Notes: generated from the sequence alone by a model not told the origin. A DNA stretch of 64,000 nt from Cyanoderma ruficeps (GCA_008694505.1 VZDJ01000219.1:10654350-10718349); one strand, 5' to 3'; positions 12,470-23,985 are shown, counted from the first letter of the stretch. A program made the numbers and translations.

Positions 12470-12885
12470 GGGTAGTGGAGCTGGTAAAGGATCGAGAGCA
12501 CAAATCACATGAGGAGCTGGGGATGTTAAGCCGGAAGAAAAGGAGGCTCACAAGAGATGTTATTGATTTCTACAACTACCTGAAAGGATGCTAGGTGGGG
12601 CTTTGGCTTCACCCCCCAAGGAACAACCAGTAAGAGGAAACAGCCTCAACTTGGGACAGAGCAGGTTTGATAGGAAATAAGAAAAAAAAAAATTCTTCAC
12701 AGAAAGGAACAGATTGCCCAGGGAGGCGGTGTGGCCAGCATCCCTGGAGGTATTTAAGTGATGTGCAGATGTGGCACTTGGGGACACGGCTCAGCGGTGG
12801 GCTTGGCAGTGCTGGGGCAGCGGCTGGATTTGATGGTCTTGATCGTAAAGGTCTTTTCACACCAGAACGGCTCTGTGATTCTGTG
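12470..12885 (+). mobile_element. CR1 LINE 3' end, avian type
   Basis: About 415 bases follow the avian CR1 3' region. They start at the part resembling 'GGAGCTGGTAAAGG...GAGCACAA', pass through 'AACAGATTGCCCAGGGAGG' (near 12710), 'TCCCTGGAGGTATTTAAG' and the 'GGATTTGATGGTCTTGATCG' segment, and end in the tail CTGTGATTCTGTG. The copy is 5' truncated, as usual for CR1, and has no intact ORF. It is only moderately diverged from the consensus as I remember it. It sits about 200-250 bases upstream of the CpG island, so it forms part of the upstream promoter region. Confidence 0.88.
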
Positions 12886-12891
12886 AAATGC

Positions 12892-13097
12892 AGGGGGAAA
12901 CGGGGGCAGGAAAAGGGGAAAGGGGGCAGGAAAAAGAGCGATGGGAAAATGGGAGGGAATGGCGAGAAGGGGAGAAATGAGGAAAAGGAAGAACAGTGGG
13001 GGGGGGAAGGGAGAAAAAAGAAGAAAAGGAAGGGTGAAAGAAAAAAAAAGGAATAAAAGAGGAGGGGAGGGAAAGGAAGACGAAAAAGAAGAGAGAT
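12892..13097 (+). repeat. Homopurine (G/A) tract upstream of the promoter
   Basis: About 206 bases on the plus strand are roughly 93% purine; I count 14 pyrimidines. The longest unbroken purine run is 37 bases (12998-13034) and begins with nine G. A cluster of four G4-5 runs at 12893-12926 is a relaxed G-quadruplex motif. Such tracts can form triplex (H-DNA) structures and are nucleosome-poor. Long minus-strand frames through this region and the island are proline-, serine- and phenylalanine-rich products of the composition, not genes. Confidence 0.85.
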
Positions 13098-13168
13098 CCG
13101 AAGAGCCGGCGGCTCTCCCGGCGCCGCTGCCGCGGGTGCGGCGGCCGGGGCGGGCGGAGGCGCAGGCA

Positions 13169-13196
13169 GGGCCGGGCCGGGCCGGGCCGGGGCGGG
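13169..13196 (+). repeat. (GGGCC)n G-quadruplex motif
   Basis: Four GGGCC units followed by GGGG-C-GGG give six G-tracts of three or more with loops of one or two bases. This is a textbook G-quadruplex-forming sequence on the plus (probable coding) strand. It lies around the likely transcription start or in the 5' UTR of the presumed first exon, and overlaps a GC box. Confidence 0.8.
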
Positions 13197-13199
13197 CAC

Positions 13200-13390
13200 A
13201 GCGGGGCCGGGTCCGCCTCTCCGGGCCCCCCCCGCGGGCCGGGGCGCCGCGGCCGCGTGTCGGGGGCGGCGCGGCTGCTGCGCCGCGGCTCGAGCAGCGC
13301 CGCGCCCCCGCTGCCGGAGCAGCCGCTCCGCCGCCGGCCCCGCGCTCCGCCGGCATGATCTCCTGAGGGGCCGAGCCCGCCCCCGCCCCG
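13200..13390 (+). other. Probable non-coding first exon (5' UTR)
   Basis: The exon's 3' end is set by the donor CCCCG|GTGAGT, with the junction after 13390. The 5' end is unknown and is set arbitrarily within the island. The only ATG near the junction, at 13355, opens a four-codon upstream ORF that stops at 13364-13366. The exon therefore appears to be 5' UTR, with translation beginning in a later exon. No downstream exon in the window could be tied to it with confidence, which implies a long first intron. Confidence 0.5.
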
Positions 13391-13555
13391 GTGAGTGCCG
13401 CCGCGGGCCGGCCCCGCGCTCGGACTTGGCGGAGTTTCGGGCTCTGCCCGGCGCTGCCCTTCGCGGGGGGAACGCGGCCCATCGGGTGCTCCCCGCGCCC
13501 CGGCGAGTCGCGGTCGCGGTGCCCCCCGCGCATCCCTTCTTCTCATCCCTTATCA

Positions 13556-13663
13556 CATCCTTCCTTCGCATCCTTCCTTCGCATCCTTCCTTCGCATCCT
13601 TCCTTCACATCCCTCCTTCACATCGCTCCTTCGCATCCCTCCCTCGCATCCCTCCCTCCCTCG
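13556..13663 (+). repeat. 13-bp minisatellite, eight units
   Basis: Eight tandem copies of a 13-base unit, CATCCTTCCTTCG and close variants, run in exact phase from 13556 to 13659, with a partial ninth after it. The first three copies are identical. Later ones drift through CATCCCTCCTTCA to CATCCCTCCCTCG. A looser CATCCCTTCTT precursor precedes it. The array lies about 165 bases inside the presumed first intron. Because 13 is not a multiple of three, the array reads His-Pro-Ser-Phe-like repeats in all frames, which explains overlapping spurious ORFs. Confidence 0.9.
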
Positions 13664-15554
13664 CAGCGCGGTGGCTCCGTGCTGGCATTCCCGGAGGGAA
13701 AAGTGTCTCTTGGCAGCGGGCGGACGCTGCCCGGCCCTCTGGAAGGCTCGGCCGAGCTTTGCGGGGGATGCTCAGTGTCTGAGCGGGGCGAGGTTCTCGT
13801 GGAAGAGGGACTCTGGAAGTGACCCTCGGGCTGGGGCTGAATGTTAACAGCGGCCGTGTGGGGCGGGGGGCTGCGGAGAGGGGCTTGGGCACTTGCGAGC
13901 CGCAGGTGAAAACGGGCACGGACCGCGCTGAATCAGGGAAAAGCGGTGCGAGCCGCGGGGGATGCGGCGGGGACCGCGGGCCAACAGGTGTAGCGGCCGT
14001 GGCTGCGGCTGCTTTGGTGCCGGGAGGGTTTTCTCCACCCCGGGCGGGTCCCGGGAGCCGCTGCCGGGGCGTCGGAGCCGCTGCCCGGGGTCCCGGAGCC
14101 GCCCCGGAGCCGCGGGGCTGAGCGCGGCTGCGGAGCGGGGCGGTGCGAGCCCTGCGGGATGCGGACTCGGAGGTGCGAGGTGCTGCTTACAGGTGAGACT
14201 TGAGCTCCGGTGCTTCCCGCATGGATCGGTGTTTTGACCCTGTTGGGAAAATGTATCCCGGTAATGCAAAGTTTCAAAGAAAAGTGAGGGGTTTTCAATG
14301 AGAGGCTCCTTTCCCCGGGTGTTGCAGAATTTCGCAGGGTTGTTGGTTGGTTAATGATGCACTTTGTTTTCTGGTGGTCTTCTGAGGGAGTAGCTGATGT
14401 AGAAGATACCTTTTGGTCTGCAGTATTAATGTTTGTTGAAGTGTCTTTGCTTTAGCATTTGTGAATTTCAGGTATAATATGTAATGGGAAAAGAAAAAAA
14501 GTCTGGTATAAATATATATCAGACTATTAAGGGTATCAAGCCCATGGAGCTAAGTGCTTCCTGTTAAGTCAACTTTTAAAACAGCTTCTCCCTGGGCAGT
14601 AATTCACATTTTTCAAGGGGAGAAAGGATGGGTGAAATTGAATTGTTCAAATTAAGTCAAAATGGATTGCTTAATATTCAGAGGAGTTGATGAATGAACC
14701 ATTAAATCAACACTTGCATAGTGTTTCATTGAAAAGAAAAATGAACGACTCTCCATTGTGTGCTGGGCAGAATAGGTCAGCCAGTGACGCTGGAACATCA
14801 GCGTGCTGAACTGAGTCCTCCTCCTGCTAACAGATGTTTGCTGGGTGACATTCCACAGGCATGGGAACCAGCTCTTGTGTGATGAGGATTAGCATCTGCT
14901 GGGAAGGACCATCTCCATCCCAGCCTCATCTCGAAGGAGAGAAATCTTGGTTAGGTTTCATTTGGCATAAATTAACATAATTTTATTGGCTCCTCATATT
15001 GATGTATAGCTATTGAGAATCCACTCATGTAGTCCAAGCTATGTTTTTGTTTTGTTCCTCCCCCCTCCAAGGAAGAGCTCTATTTTTGAATGGCAGTTTG
15101 AGGAAATTATACTGATAAATGGAAAAATAAGGGTCGTTATTTTCAAACGAGGCTGACAAGATTCCTTGTAGTAAAAACTGTTTTCAGAGCATCACCTCTC
15201 AGCAACACAGAGGGCGAGCCTTGCTTCCAAACGATTTGATTAGCCTAGGTGCAACTGTTGCAATAGTCTTCTTGCCACAGAAAAATTACCTTTGTCTTTG
15301 CCCCTTGAAGTCCTTGAAATTCTTGTGTTGGAATGCACTAAGGATGTTGACTGTATCCTTGTTGTGCCTTCTGGAAACTTCCAACACTTGGAAGAGTCAT
15401 GGGTAGTATGCCCCTGATGTTTTTCAGTTGCACCTCTTTGCTTTTGCAGATAGATTAGAATAGCTAATTTTGCTTAAAGCTTTTAAAACTGAAGAAGTGA
15501 CAGCTCTTCTGTTTGTGCATGTAAACTGAATATTACAAAGGGGAAATGATGGAG

Positions 15555-15578
15555 TTTTTTTGTTTGTTTGTTTGTTTG
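15555..15578. repeat. (GTTT)n microsatellite
   Basis: A T run is followed by four GTTT tetranucleotide units. Confidence 0.8.
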
Positions 15579-15773
15579 GGTTCTTTTCTTTAGTGCTCAG
15601 AGAAACAGATTATCCAGGCTCCAACTGAAGGTGGGATTGTAAATTGACTTAGGACTTGAGAAAGCTCCTTGCCTACAGGTCATTTCACCAAGAGAGAGAG
15701 AGTTGGTGTCCAGTCCTTCAGCCAGGCAGGGGCATTTATTCAGGGGTTTATATTTATAAATTATAATTATATC

Positions 15774-15805
15774 TATATTATATATATATATATGTGTGTG
15801 TGTGT
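15774..15805. repeat. Compound (TA)n(TG)n microsatellite
   Basis: About seven TA units pass directly into about six TG units. It is a compound dinucleotide repeat in noncoding DNA and a likely length-polymorphic marker. Confidence 0.85.
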
Positions 15806-18800
15806 TATGTAATGTGGTCTGTTGCTGTTTATTTTGGGTGATGATTTTGACCCAGCACTCCTGCACAGGTCCTTTGGGTGATGGGTTATTAGGAGGGTGC
15901 AGTAGGAGTTGCCTGAATGCATGGGGAGGTTTTGTGATGAAGCAGATGAACAAGTAGGTGTGTTTTCCTCATGGGAGAGGAGGTTCTGGATCTGGAAATG
16001 CCTTTAGATAGTTCCTGATGGTGGTGTGCATTTTTCAGATGTTTTGCAGTTCTTAAAGGCCAGGGTAGCTGCAGATACTCTTGTGCACCAGCAATGCCTG
16101 GTTTAGAGTAGTTTTCATTTGCTTCTAATTGTCTTCAGGAATAAAAGAAGTAAAAAAGTTTTTCTGAAAACCTATTGTGCCTTGTAAGGTTATCCTGCTG
16201 TTTCTGCTTCCGTGCTTGCTATTTTTCTCTGAAATCATAATGCATTTCTTTAGTTCTTTTGTTAAAGACTTTAACTCAAGCTTACTGGAAAATGGGCACT
16301 CTGTACTGAGAGAGTGCTGGCATCTTATTGACTTATTTTGGGAATACTGGAGAGAAATATACAAGATTCACTTTCATTGATTAAATCCTCCAGGGCAATC
16401 TTCTAACACTGCAGTTCTCTGGGTGAAAAATTAACTTCCTTCATTGTCTGCTCCTGCTTTTATTTCATTTGTGTGAATCCCAGGCTCTGTTACCAGTTTA
16501 CAGCAAGTCCCTTAGGTGTGCTCAGAGTGTCTCAGTGTAAAAGCTCGCAGACACTGTCACTCTCTGAGCCCATTTGTCTCTGGCCACCACCAGAGGCCTC
16601 GATCCCGTTGGCCCCACAACAGTCACAGAGGATTTGCACCAGCCCACAGTTCCTTCACCTGTGAAATGTTTCCTGAGTGATTGTAAAAAAAAAAAATAAT
16701 AGCTACCTCAATGCTTTTCCAGAGGTTTGGGTAAGATAGCACTTCACATGCAGCCTAATGACAAACTTTGATTTATGAGGTAACTGAAAATGTTTGTATT
16801 GTTGGATGTGGAGTGAAAGCATAGGAGCTTTCTGCATTTCATCTGCAGCTTTTCCAGCACAATGTACAGCTAACAGCTTGTCTCCCATTGATTTTAATAA
16901 CAGATTTCTGCTGAATATGCCTGGAGTAGTTTGAAAACATATAAACTTTTTGGGGGGCAGTAGGTTACTAAACACCATAAAGAACTTTGCAATGTCTGCT
17001 TAGATAACCTTGAAAAATCTTAGGTTTTAGCTACTCTTTACATTCTCCCCCTGCCTGGGTTTAAGATGGATCCTATGGGAAAGCTGCTATTTTTTCCCTT
17101 TTGGGGGAAAATGTTTAAAAGAAAAAAGCTTTCCTCCACCCGCTGATCAAGGGCTGGTATGACTCCTGTATCTGTGTGTTTTCCCTGTGAATTCTTTGCC
17201 TTCCTCTCTACCTCCATCAGCTGCTCTCAGTAACAAGTCACGTCAGGTGAGCTGTACCTGAGTTGTTTGGAAACGGTTCAAAAGGATCCCATTGACATTA
17301 CCAGGCAATGGGTCACACTTCAAATCTTGCCATTCTGGTGTTAAGCCTTTTCTTTTTTTCCTTTTTTCCTTTTTTCACTTGCACCTTGATTTCTCACATA
17401 TTTTTAGCTGCTGTTCTGTTGAATTTGGATAGAGCTAGTGAAAAGGGATTTGGTGTTGGGTTGTTTGTCTTTTTTTTTTGTCTTTGAGAAATGGGGGGTT
17501 TTATTTTTCACTGAAGATGGAGCCCTAGGGTGATTATCTGTTCTTCTGCTTAGCAAGGAAGGATAGTGGTTCCTCATGGAGGTGAAAACTTCAGAAAATC
17601 TCAGGATTGCCACTCAGTTTAACCCTGAAATCTGATATGGATATTGGAGCTCTGTTATTTTTATTTTTTTGAATTAATGGTGCTTTTAAGATTGTGATGC
17701 TGCACAGAAAGCTCCCTGAATCTAATGCATTGCAAAGTGGTAAGCTTGGTACTGTTGGGTTATGGTAATACACCTGTTATTTCCCTCCTTGGTTCCCTAG
17801 GGTTTGGGTGCTGGAGGATTACCATGAATGCAGAAGAGCAGTGCTGGGACCACATCCAGGGATGTGTTCCCCACTGTTGGGATGAGCCAAGATTTGCTGT
17901 GACTGCCCCAGCAGATGAAATGCTGCTGTTGTGGCTTCACCTGTTCCCTGCATGGAAGCCATGTGAGCAGTCACACAGTCTCAGTTCTTCTTTTGTAATG
18001 TAGCAGCAAGAGATTTAATTGAGAAGCTTCCTGCCTTCTCTGGGGGTTTCCCTCCCTGGTTGGGCACCAGCTGAGGTTCTGGTTTCCCCACATCAGCCTG
18101 GAGTTGAGCCGTGGTGTTGGCAGCCCCAGCCCAGCTCCATGCACATCTCTGTGGGCAAGGAGGCATCTCTCTGCCTGTTTCTTACTTTTTTCTGCTGCTA
18201 GCCTGAGAAATAAAGTTTGTTCTTGTGTAATCCTGACACGACTGAAGAACCTCTTGCTGCAGGCAGCTCTGTCACTCTCTGTAGTGCTTGGATTGCTCAG
18301 CAGAGGGAGAAGAGACCATAACAACTGAAGGCAGCCAGAAACAGCCAGAGCCACATTTCTCTGACAGACAGCAGGGAGAAGAGTCCCAAAGCCTCCCTCC
18401 CCGCTTGATTTTTTTTTTTCCTCTTCCCTTCTTGTTTTGAGGCTCAGAGCTAATCTTTGATTTTTCACCTTGTGATCAAAACTAGTTGCCTCAATGTGTA
18501 GGTTAATGGACTATTTGGGATGGCAGAGTGGGTGACTGTGTTAGAAAAGATGAGTCCAAATCCAAGAAACAGCGTGCTTGAAAAATCTCATACATCCAAG
18601 CATTTCCCAAATATTCAGGAGCTTTCCTAAATACTTGCGAAGAAATGTTGGAATTGACCTTTAGTGACTGAAGCTTTACAACACATCCAGATATAAACAA
18701 AACAAACCCAAACCCTTTGAATTAGTTGCAATTCGAGCAGCAAGTAAAGCCCATGACTCATCTCCAGGCCAGATTTTTAACTGTCGTAAATCAGTGCAGC

Positions 18801-19715
18801 TCCATTACTTTCCTAGGCACTGTGCCAGTGCTGCCACTGACTGGAGGACTGGCCTGCTATTTTTGGAGGGGGGATGAAGTTTGAACACAAGATTGTGAAG
18901 ATTGTGATAAAGTTGTGGAGTTTTGTTAGTTGGGTTTGTTTGCTTGTTTGGAGTTTTTTGAGGATGGGAAGGATATTTGTTTAAAGAACAAAACCTGTGC
19001 TCAGGCTAATAGACAGCATTGCTCAGTAGAGATTTGCTCCCCTGTAGCACACTGTGAGGAAATCCAGGAGAATTAGATATTTGTTTTTTGTCAGAGATGT
19101 CGGTTTAATGTGATAAGAAAACAGCTGTTAAAAGGCTGCCAGATAAAAGCAGGATGCTAAGCATGAAAGGGAAAAAAAACAATGGGAAGTTCTTGCGGTT
19201 TGATTGAACAAATCAGTGTTGTGGAGACCTGGCTCGTTCCCTGTCGAGAGTGATGTGGTTGGCTTTGGGGCTGTGCTCTTCAGAGCAGGGAGTGTTAGTG
19301 CTCCTACAGTGCTGAAATTAATGAGGTGCCATTTGCTGAGGGGTTGGAGCAGATTAAGCTCTTGGTCCTGGTAGGGGCAGCCGAAGTGAAGCAGGCCCCA
19401 AACTTTCCCCTGCACAATCAAAGGGGAAACCTGACTGCACTGGGCACTTCCTAAATAAATGTGGCCTCTTAAAGCATGAGCCAAGAGTCCACAGAGGGTG
19501 AGGATAAGGGTCTTACCTCTCTTTCAGACAGGGAAATGTGCCTGACAGGCAAATGTGGAATGTGCTGTGAGGAAAGCAAAGGGGAGCATCGTTGAGAGGG
19601 GCTGGTCACCCGGGGAGGACCAGTTGATGAAGGCTTTCCCATCCTCTGCCCTGGAAATCAAACCAAGGCCGCCTCTGGGTTTACTTTCAATGTTTTTCCT
19701 TTCCCTCCAAACCAG

Positions 19716-19953
19716 TTATGAAGAAGAGTCTGTGTTCCAGCCCTGTCAGAGACCAGGCTCCATCTCTGGTTCCAGCCAAGCTGTGCCAGGCCCTACCTGC
19801 ACGGGCTTCTCGTGCTCTGCTCAGGGCAGGCACAGGAGTGACCAGATGGAGCTGATGCTGCTCAACAGCCCCAGAAACACCCCTCTGCTCAGGAGAGTTT
19901 GTCTCTGCTGGATAATGAGCTCTGCTTCACTCGGGACTGAGTTGCTGCTGTAG
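19716..19953 (+). other. Weak candidate exon after strong acceptor
   Basis: A pyrimidine-rich tract ends in an AG at 19714-19715. It is followed by a GC-richer segment that stays open for 79 codons to a TAG at 19951-19953, in the frame reading Tyr-Glu-Glu-Glu-Ser after the junction. If real it would be a terminal coding exon, but I see no AATAAA signal in the next 400 bases and no recognisable domain. Chance is the default explanation. Confidence 0.12.
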
Positions 19954-22397
19954 GGATCAGAGAGAAGCACAAATGAGGATGCAGCACTGGGCACTTCCTA
20001 CAGCCTCTTTTTCTACATAGCAAACAGCTAATTAACTGGGAGCCTCTCTGAGCTCCTGGGCTGCTGCTGGCCTGGCTTCCTGGGAAAGGATCTTGTGCAG
20101 TTTTTCTTGCTCCAGTAACTTTTTGAAGTCTTTCAAAACCGTGCATTGCAGCAACGCCTCAGCTTTTATTCTGACTTTTAGGCTTTTGCAAGTGTGACAT
20201 CTGATAGTGGAGCTGGGCAGTGAAGCTTCAGCTGAAGGGAGAGTTGTTCAGGTACAAAATGCATAGCCATGGCTTGGGGTGTGAAAACGTTTCCATGACT
20301 TAGGAAATAACCTGCCAATGTCTCTGTTTATATTTGAAGTACAAAATCGTGTATGCAGAAAGCATAAACTTTTTTTTGGGTGTCAGCATGGGCAGCCTCC
20401 CTCCTCTTGCAGGTTATTTTCTGGCTGTAAATGGGATGTAAGTGGATTTTCTGCCTTGTACTGTCTGTCTAAGGAGGATAAAATTCACTGTTGTTACCAT
20501 CATGCTCAGGTAAAACAGTAACCCTGAATTTTAGCAGTTTTACCTTATCAGTTCATGGATACTACAACTTTAAAATTTTATTTTTTAGTATACCTGAGTT
20601 CTTAAAGAAGGGAAGCCAAAATAAATGTTAAAGCAAGAATTTACCTTACTTAACCTGACTACTTTTTTTTTTTCAGAAGAATCATAGCCCTCACAGGATA
20701 CAGCTCAGTTTTCTGCTTTACACATTGCTCCTGAAGAGCTGAATTATTTTGCAGTTTTTTTTACAGAGCTTGCACTAGTGATTTGCAGGAAATCATTAGC
20801 TCCAGTATGGGCACTGGGAAATCCACTTTTATCTGTTCCTGCTTACCAGTGCTCTGCTAAAGGCTTGCCTTGCACATACTGAAACATGATTCATTTTTGG
20901 GGGGGAATGATGAAACTGCAGTGCTTTGATAGGTTGATTATTTTATGCTCTGCCAGAAATGGATGCTTAAAAGGAGATATTAGATCTGAACGAGTTATTC
21001 AGGAGCCAGGTACTGGTTTGAGTTGGCTAATTGGGAATAGGCCAATCCTACTGCCACTGATGTCAGTGAAAATACTGAGAGTGAAGTCAGGCATGCAGTA
21101 ATTAATTACCTACAGACGATGGTTTTTGAAGGTGTGAATAAAAGCTTTGAATCTTTTGTTGGTTGAATTGTCTGGAAACTAAATCTGTTAGATATTTTTC
21201 TTTTTTTTCCTCCCCACTTTTCTTTGTTCCCCTTCTTTCTGTCTGACTTCAGCAGTGGATTTCTGCCTGCTGAGCAACAGGTACCTCTAAATTCCTCTGC
21301 CCAGGCTGGTGGATATGACAGATGTGGCCCTTATGCAGGCTGATGTTATACACCATTGCACGTTTAATTTCTCTATTTGGAAGCAATCTTGAAGGTAGGT
21401 GTTTTATTGGTTTAGGGAAAAAGAGCCTACACATTGATTCCTGAGTGTTACAGTAATGAAGTTTTCTGGAAACAGCTATTTCCTCAAAGAGCTTGGTGAA
21501 GTCAGAGGTGAATGATTTTAAGTATCATGTTTAACAGTTGTCTTATTACTGACATGAAGGATATTACAGTTATTAGAGTTGAGTCTGATATTGAAAAATG
21601 GTGCACTGAAATTTCTCCACTGTTCTTGTTTTCAGCAGCAGCGTTATGAACTGCCTTCGCTGGAAGGTTGAAAGGGGTTAATGCCTGTGAGGCTGAACTG
21701 GTGTTTGTGGGAACAGTTGAATCTTTTGAAAAGTATCACGAAACATGGAAGTTTTGTAGGCAGCAGAAATGTTTCTTACATGGTTTTGTGAATTAATAGT
21801 TTCTGTGTCGGAATTTTCTCAGCATCAGAATGTCCAGCGAGCCAGGATTTTTGTCATTCTATTGTATTTTTGGTTCGTAGAGAGGAAGAGGCACCAAGAG
21901 GATGATCCAAGAACTTAGTAAAAAATGGTTTTTGCAAATTTTACATCCTGGGCAGTTGGTGGTTACTCATGAACTTGGTGTGAAAAGCCATAGTGGGGTG
22001 GAAATTATCCTTTTAGGGATAGGCTCAAGATATGATATGTTGCTATAACAGAGCAGCTGCCTCATGTGCCTGGCTCCATCCTTGCCTATTGTTTTTCCAG
22101 GAAAAGAAGACTCGTTCTTCAGGTGGGAAAAGGCTGTTTTCTCATTAATGGCACAAAACCCCTTGTTTTGCTTCTTGTGCTAAGAAAGAGCGCTCTTACA
22201 GGGATCAAAACACTGCTGTTTTGGCCCTTTTATTTTCCTTCACTTATGGGAAGCTTCTGATCTCCTTGAATTTGGCTTTTCATTCAGTTTGGACCTGAAT
22301 CTTTGGGTTACAACAGCATAAATTGTCTAATGGACCAAGGGTGCTCCAAGTCAACCTGAGCCTATTATGGGATATTTTAGATCTTCAGTGCTGTGCC

Positions 22398-22420
22398 TTG
22401 TGTATACTCTTTATACACAA
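22398..22420. repeat. Short perfect hairpin (9-bp stem, 5-base loop)
   Basis: TTGTGTATA (22398-22406) pairs exactly with TATACACAA (22412-22420) around the loop CTCTT. It is too short for a microRNA precursor. Confidence 0.75.
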
Positions 22421-22869
22421 AAGTTGCTTTTTCCCTCAGCTTGTGAAGGAAAAAAACAGAATGTGCAGCTCTTCATATGGAAATAGAAAATACAGTGTTC
22501 AGCTAGCTTAAACCTGTCCTTTTTGGGATAGGAGATGGCTCTGGAGGGTGTTTTTTCTTCCCTAACTTATGAAGCAATTTGAGTCTAATCTACTCCATAA
22601 TTTCAAGCCTTGTATGATATTTCCCATTTGTTACCCTAATAAGACCAAAGGTAAAATTTTATAGCACGTTGTGAGCTGAATGGTCAATGTCTTATTAAAT
22701 ACCTTTCCTTCCAGGGCGGATGGAAATGAGAGAAGTCTCTTGCAGATCGCAGCCCAGTTAATACAATTTATCTAAACATGCTCTGGCTTATGCTGCTGAC
22801 ACTTCACAGGGAAGTAGAAATTGCCCTTTCTGTGTGTTCTGCCTCACAAGAAAATAAGAACAATGCAGG

Positions 22870-23985
22870 TGGTCAGACAAAAGGCTCGTGTAGCTCAGCA
22901 TCCTGTGTGTGGTGTGGGTCACAGCTGGGTGAGGCGGCTGTTCTTCAAGCTGTAGAGTCCCAATGTACTCCTACTTCTGATGCATTCTTAGCAAAGTGAA
23001 GCTTTCCGCTGTTCAGAAATAATTTTGGTCTTCTGATCCATCACATCGGCATGTCTTCGTATGTTTTAAAGACAATATAAGCAGAAATAGATGTATTTTT
23101 AAAATGCAGATAAACAATGAGTTTCTGACGTGGTATTTTGTATTTCAGCCTTGATACCTTTCCCTTGAAGTTCCAAAATTATTTGCTTATTTTTGGGTTG
23201 CTGCTGAGCTGATGTTTCCAGGAAGCTGTCTGTAGTGACTGCATCTCTTTTCTGCATTAGAACAACTAATTCAGAGCCTGTCAGTCTGTGTGGACAGTAA
23301 TACTCCTTTATTTCAGTGCAACATTTTGCATTTATTAACATTTAATGCATGCTGTCATTTTGCTGTCCAATCACAGTGCCTTGAGACTCTTCTGCAGCTT
23401 TCACATCAGTTGTAATTTTGCCTACTCCTTCTTCTACTAGTTCTGTCTTCTCAGTGTGGTTTGGCATTTCGTTGCCTCCCTGCCCCCTTCTCAGACCTGT
23501 AACAGGTATTTGGACCAGCACAGGTCTTAGCACAGATGCCGAGGTGGGGTGTGAACAGCCTCTCATCATTGTGACAAATGATTTGTTATTTCCTTTATGT
23601 TCTTTTTTCTTTTTCAGTTGATGATCCATAACGTGCGTTTGTTTTCTATCCCACCATAGCCTACCTTTTTTAAGGCTTTTCTTAAGATTCCTTGAGGGTC
23701 TTTGCTGAAGGCTTTGGGAAAAGCCTGGTGTACTGCATCAGCCACCTGTGTGTCCCTGCAGACCATGTGCCCTCATTCTCGTGCTTGTTAACTCCTTCAG
23801 GGAATTCTGACAGATTTGCTGTGCATGACTGCTCTCTGCAAAATGTCTGAGTATTTCCAGGTATATAATGCACCCACTTGTTCAATTCTTTATTATATTT
23901 TCTATCAACTCTTCTTGTATTGAAGTTAAACTCAGTGGTCTGTGTCTTTGAACATTTGGCTTTTTAATGAAATGTTCGACTGTGG
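22870..23985 (-). mobile_element. Ancient CR1 LINE (turtle/amniote type), inverted
   Basis: Three segments are collinear with the reverse complement of the turtle-type CR1 consensus as I remember it. The first, at about 22870-22910, includes 'GGTCAGACAAAAGGC' and 'CAGCATCCTGT'. The second, at about 23310-23430, includes 'CATTTTGCATTTATTAACAT' and 'TTTTGCTGTCCAATCAC'. The third, at about 23670-23985, includes the 'GGCTTTGGGAAAAGCC' and 'GGGAATTCTGACAGATTTG' blocks. The order and spacing fit one minus-strand insertion whose 3' side lies at low coordinates. Heavy substitution and stops show it is old and inactive. The stretches between matches are poorly conserved, so it could also be more than one fragment. 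Confidence 0.72.

Larger units (their letters stand above)
13098..14192. promoter_or_regulatory. CpG-island promoter
   Basis: This is the only strongly GC- and CpG-rich block in the window, with an abrupt left edge against the purine tract and a gradual right edge near 14.2 kb. It contains GC boxes (GGGGCGGG at 13147 and 13189, with reverse copies around 13376-13390), no TATA box, and a consensus plus-strand splice donor at 13391. A second donor-like site (CAG|GTGAGA) at 14193 could serve an alternative first exon near the right edge, where an ATG at 14159 opens an 11-codon frame into it. Together these indicate a TATA-less promoter of a plus-strand gene. The gene is not identifiable from this noncoding part. 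Confidence 0.85.
14193..22869. other. Presumed first-intron DNA, mostly unique
   Basis: No gene was recognised. The stretch contains a TTTG tetranucleotide run (15555-15578), a TA/TG microsatellite (15774-15805), poly-T and poly-A runs (for example 18410-18420) and a 9-bp perfect hairpin at 22398-22420. One splice-acceptor-led open segment at 19716 is listed separately. The remaining frames are short and unconvincing. Confidence 0.5.

Noticed and set aside
12609..13571. 320-codon minus-strand open frame (and overlapping long frames) through the CpG island
   Set aside because: It is driven by composition: GC-rich island plus a 206-base pyrimidine tract on that strand. The translation is Pro/Ala/Arg-rich and then Pro/Phe/Ser-rich, crosses a CR1 tail, and has no domain.
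13391..13847. Overlapping plus-strand frames of 118-150 codons with His-Pro-Ser-Phe repeats
   Set aside because: They are readings of the 13-bp minisatellite in different frames, inside the presumed intron.
16584..16600. CTCF-like CCACCAGAGGC (another near 29796)
   Set aside because: Core-only matches of this kind occur by chance many times in 64 kb. Without binding data they do not support a feature.
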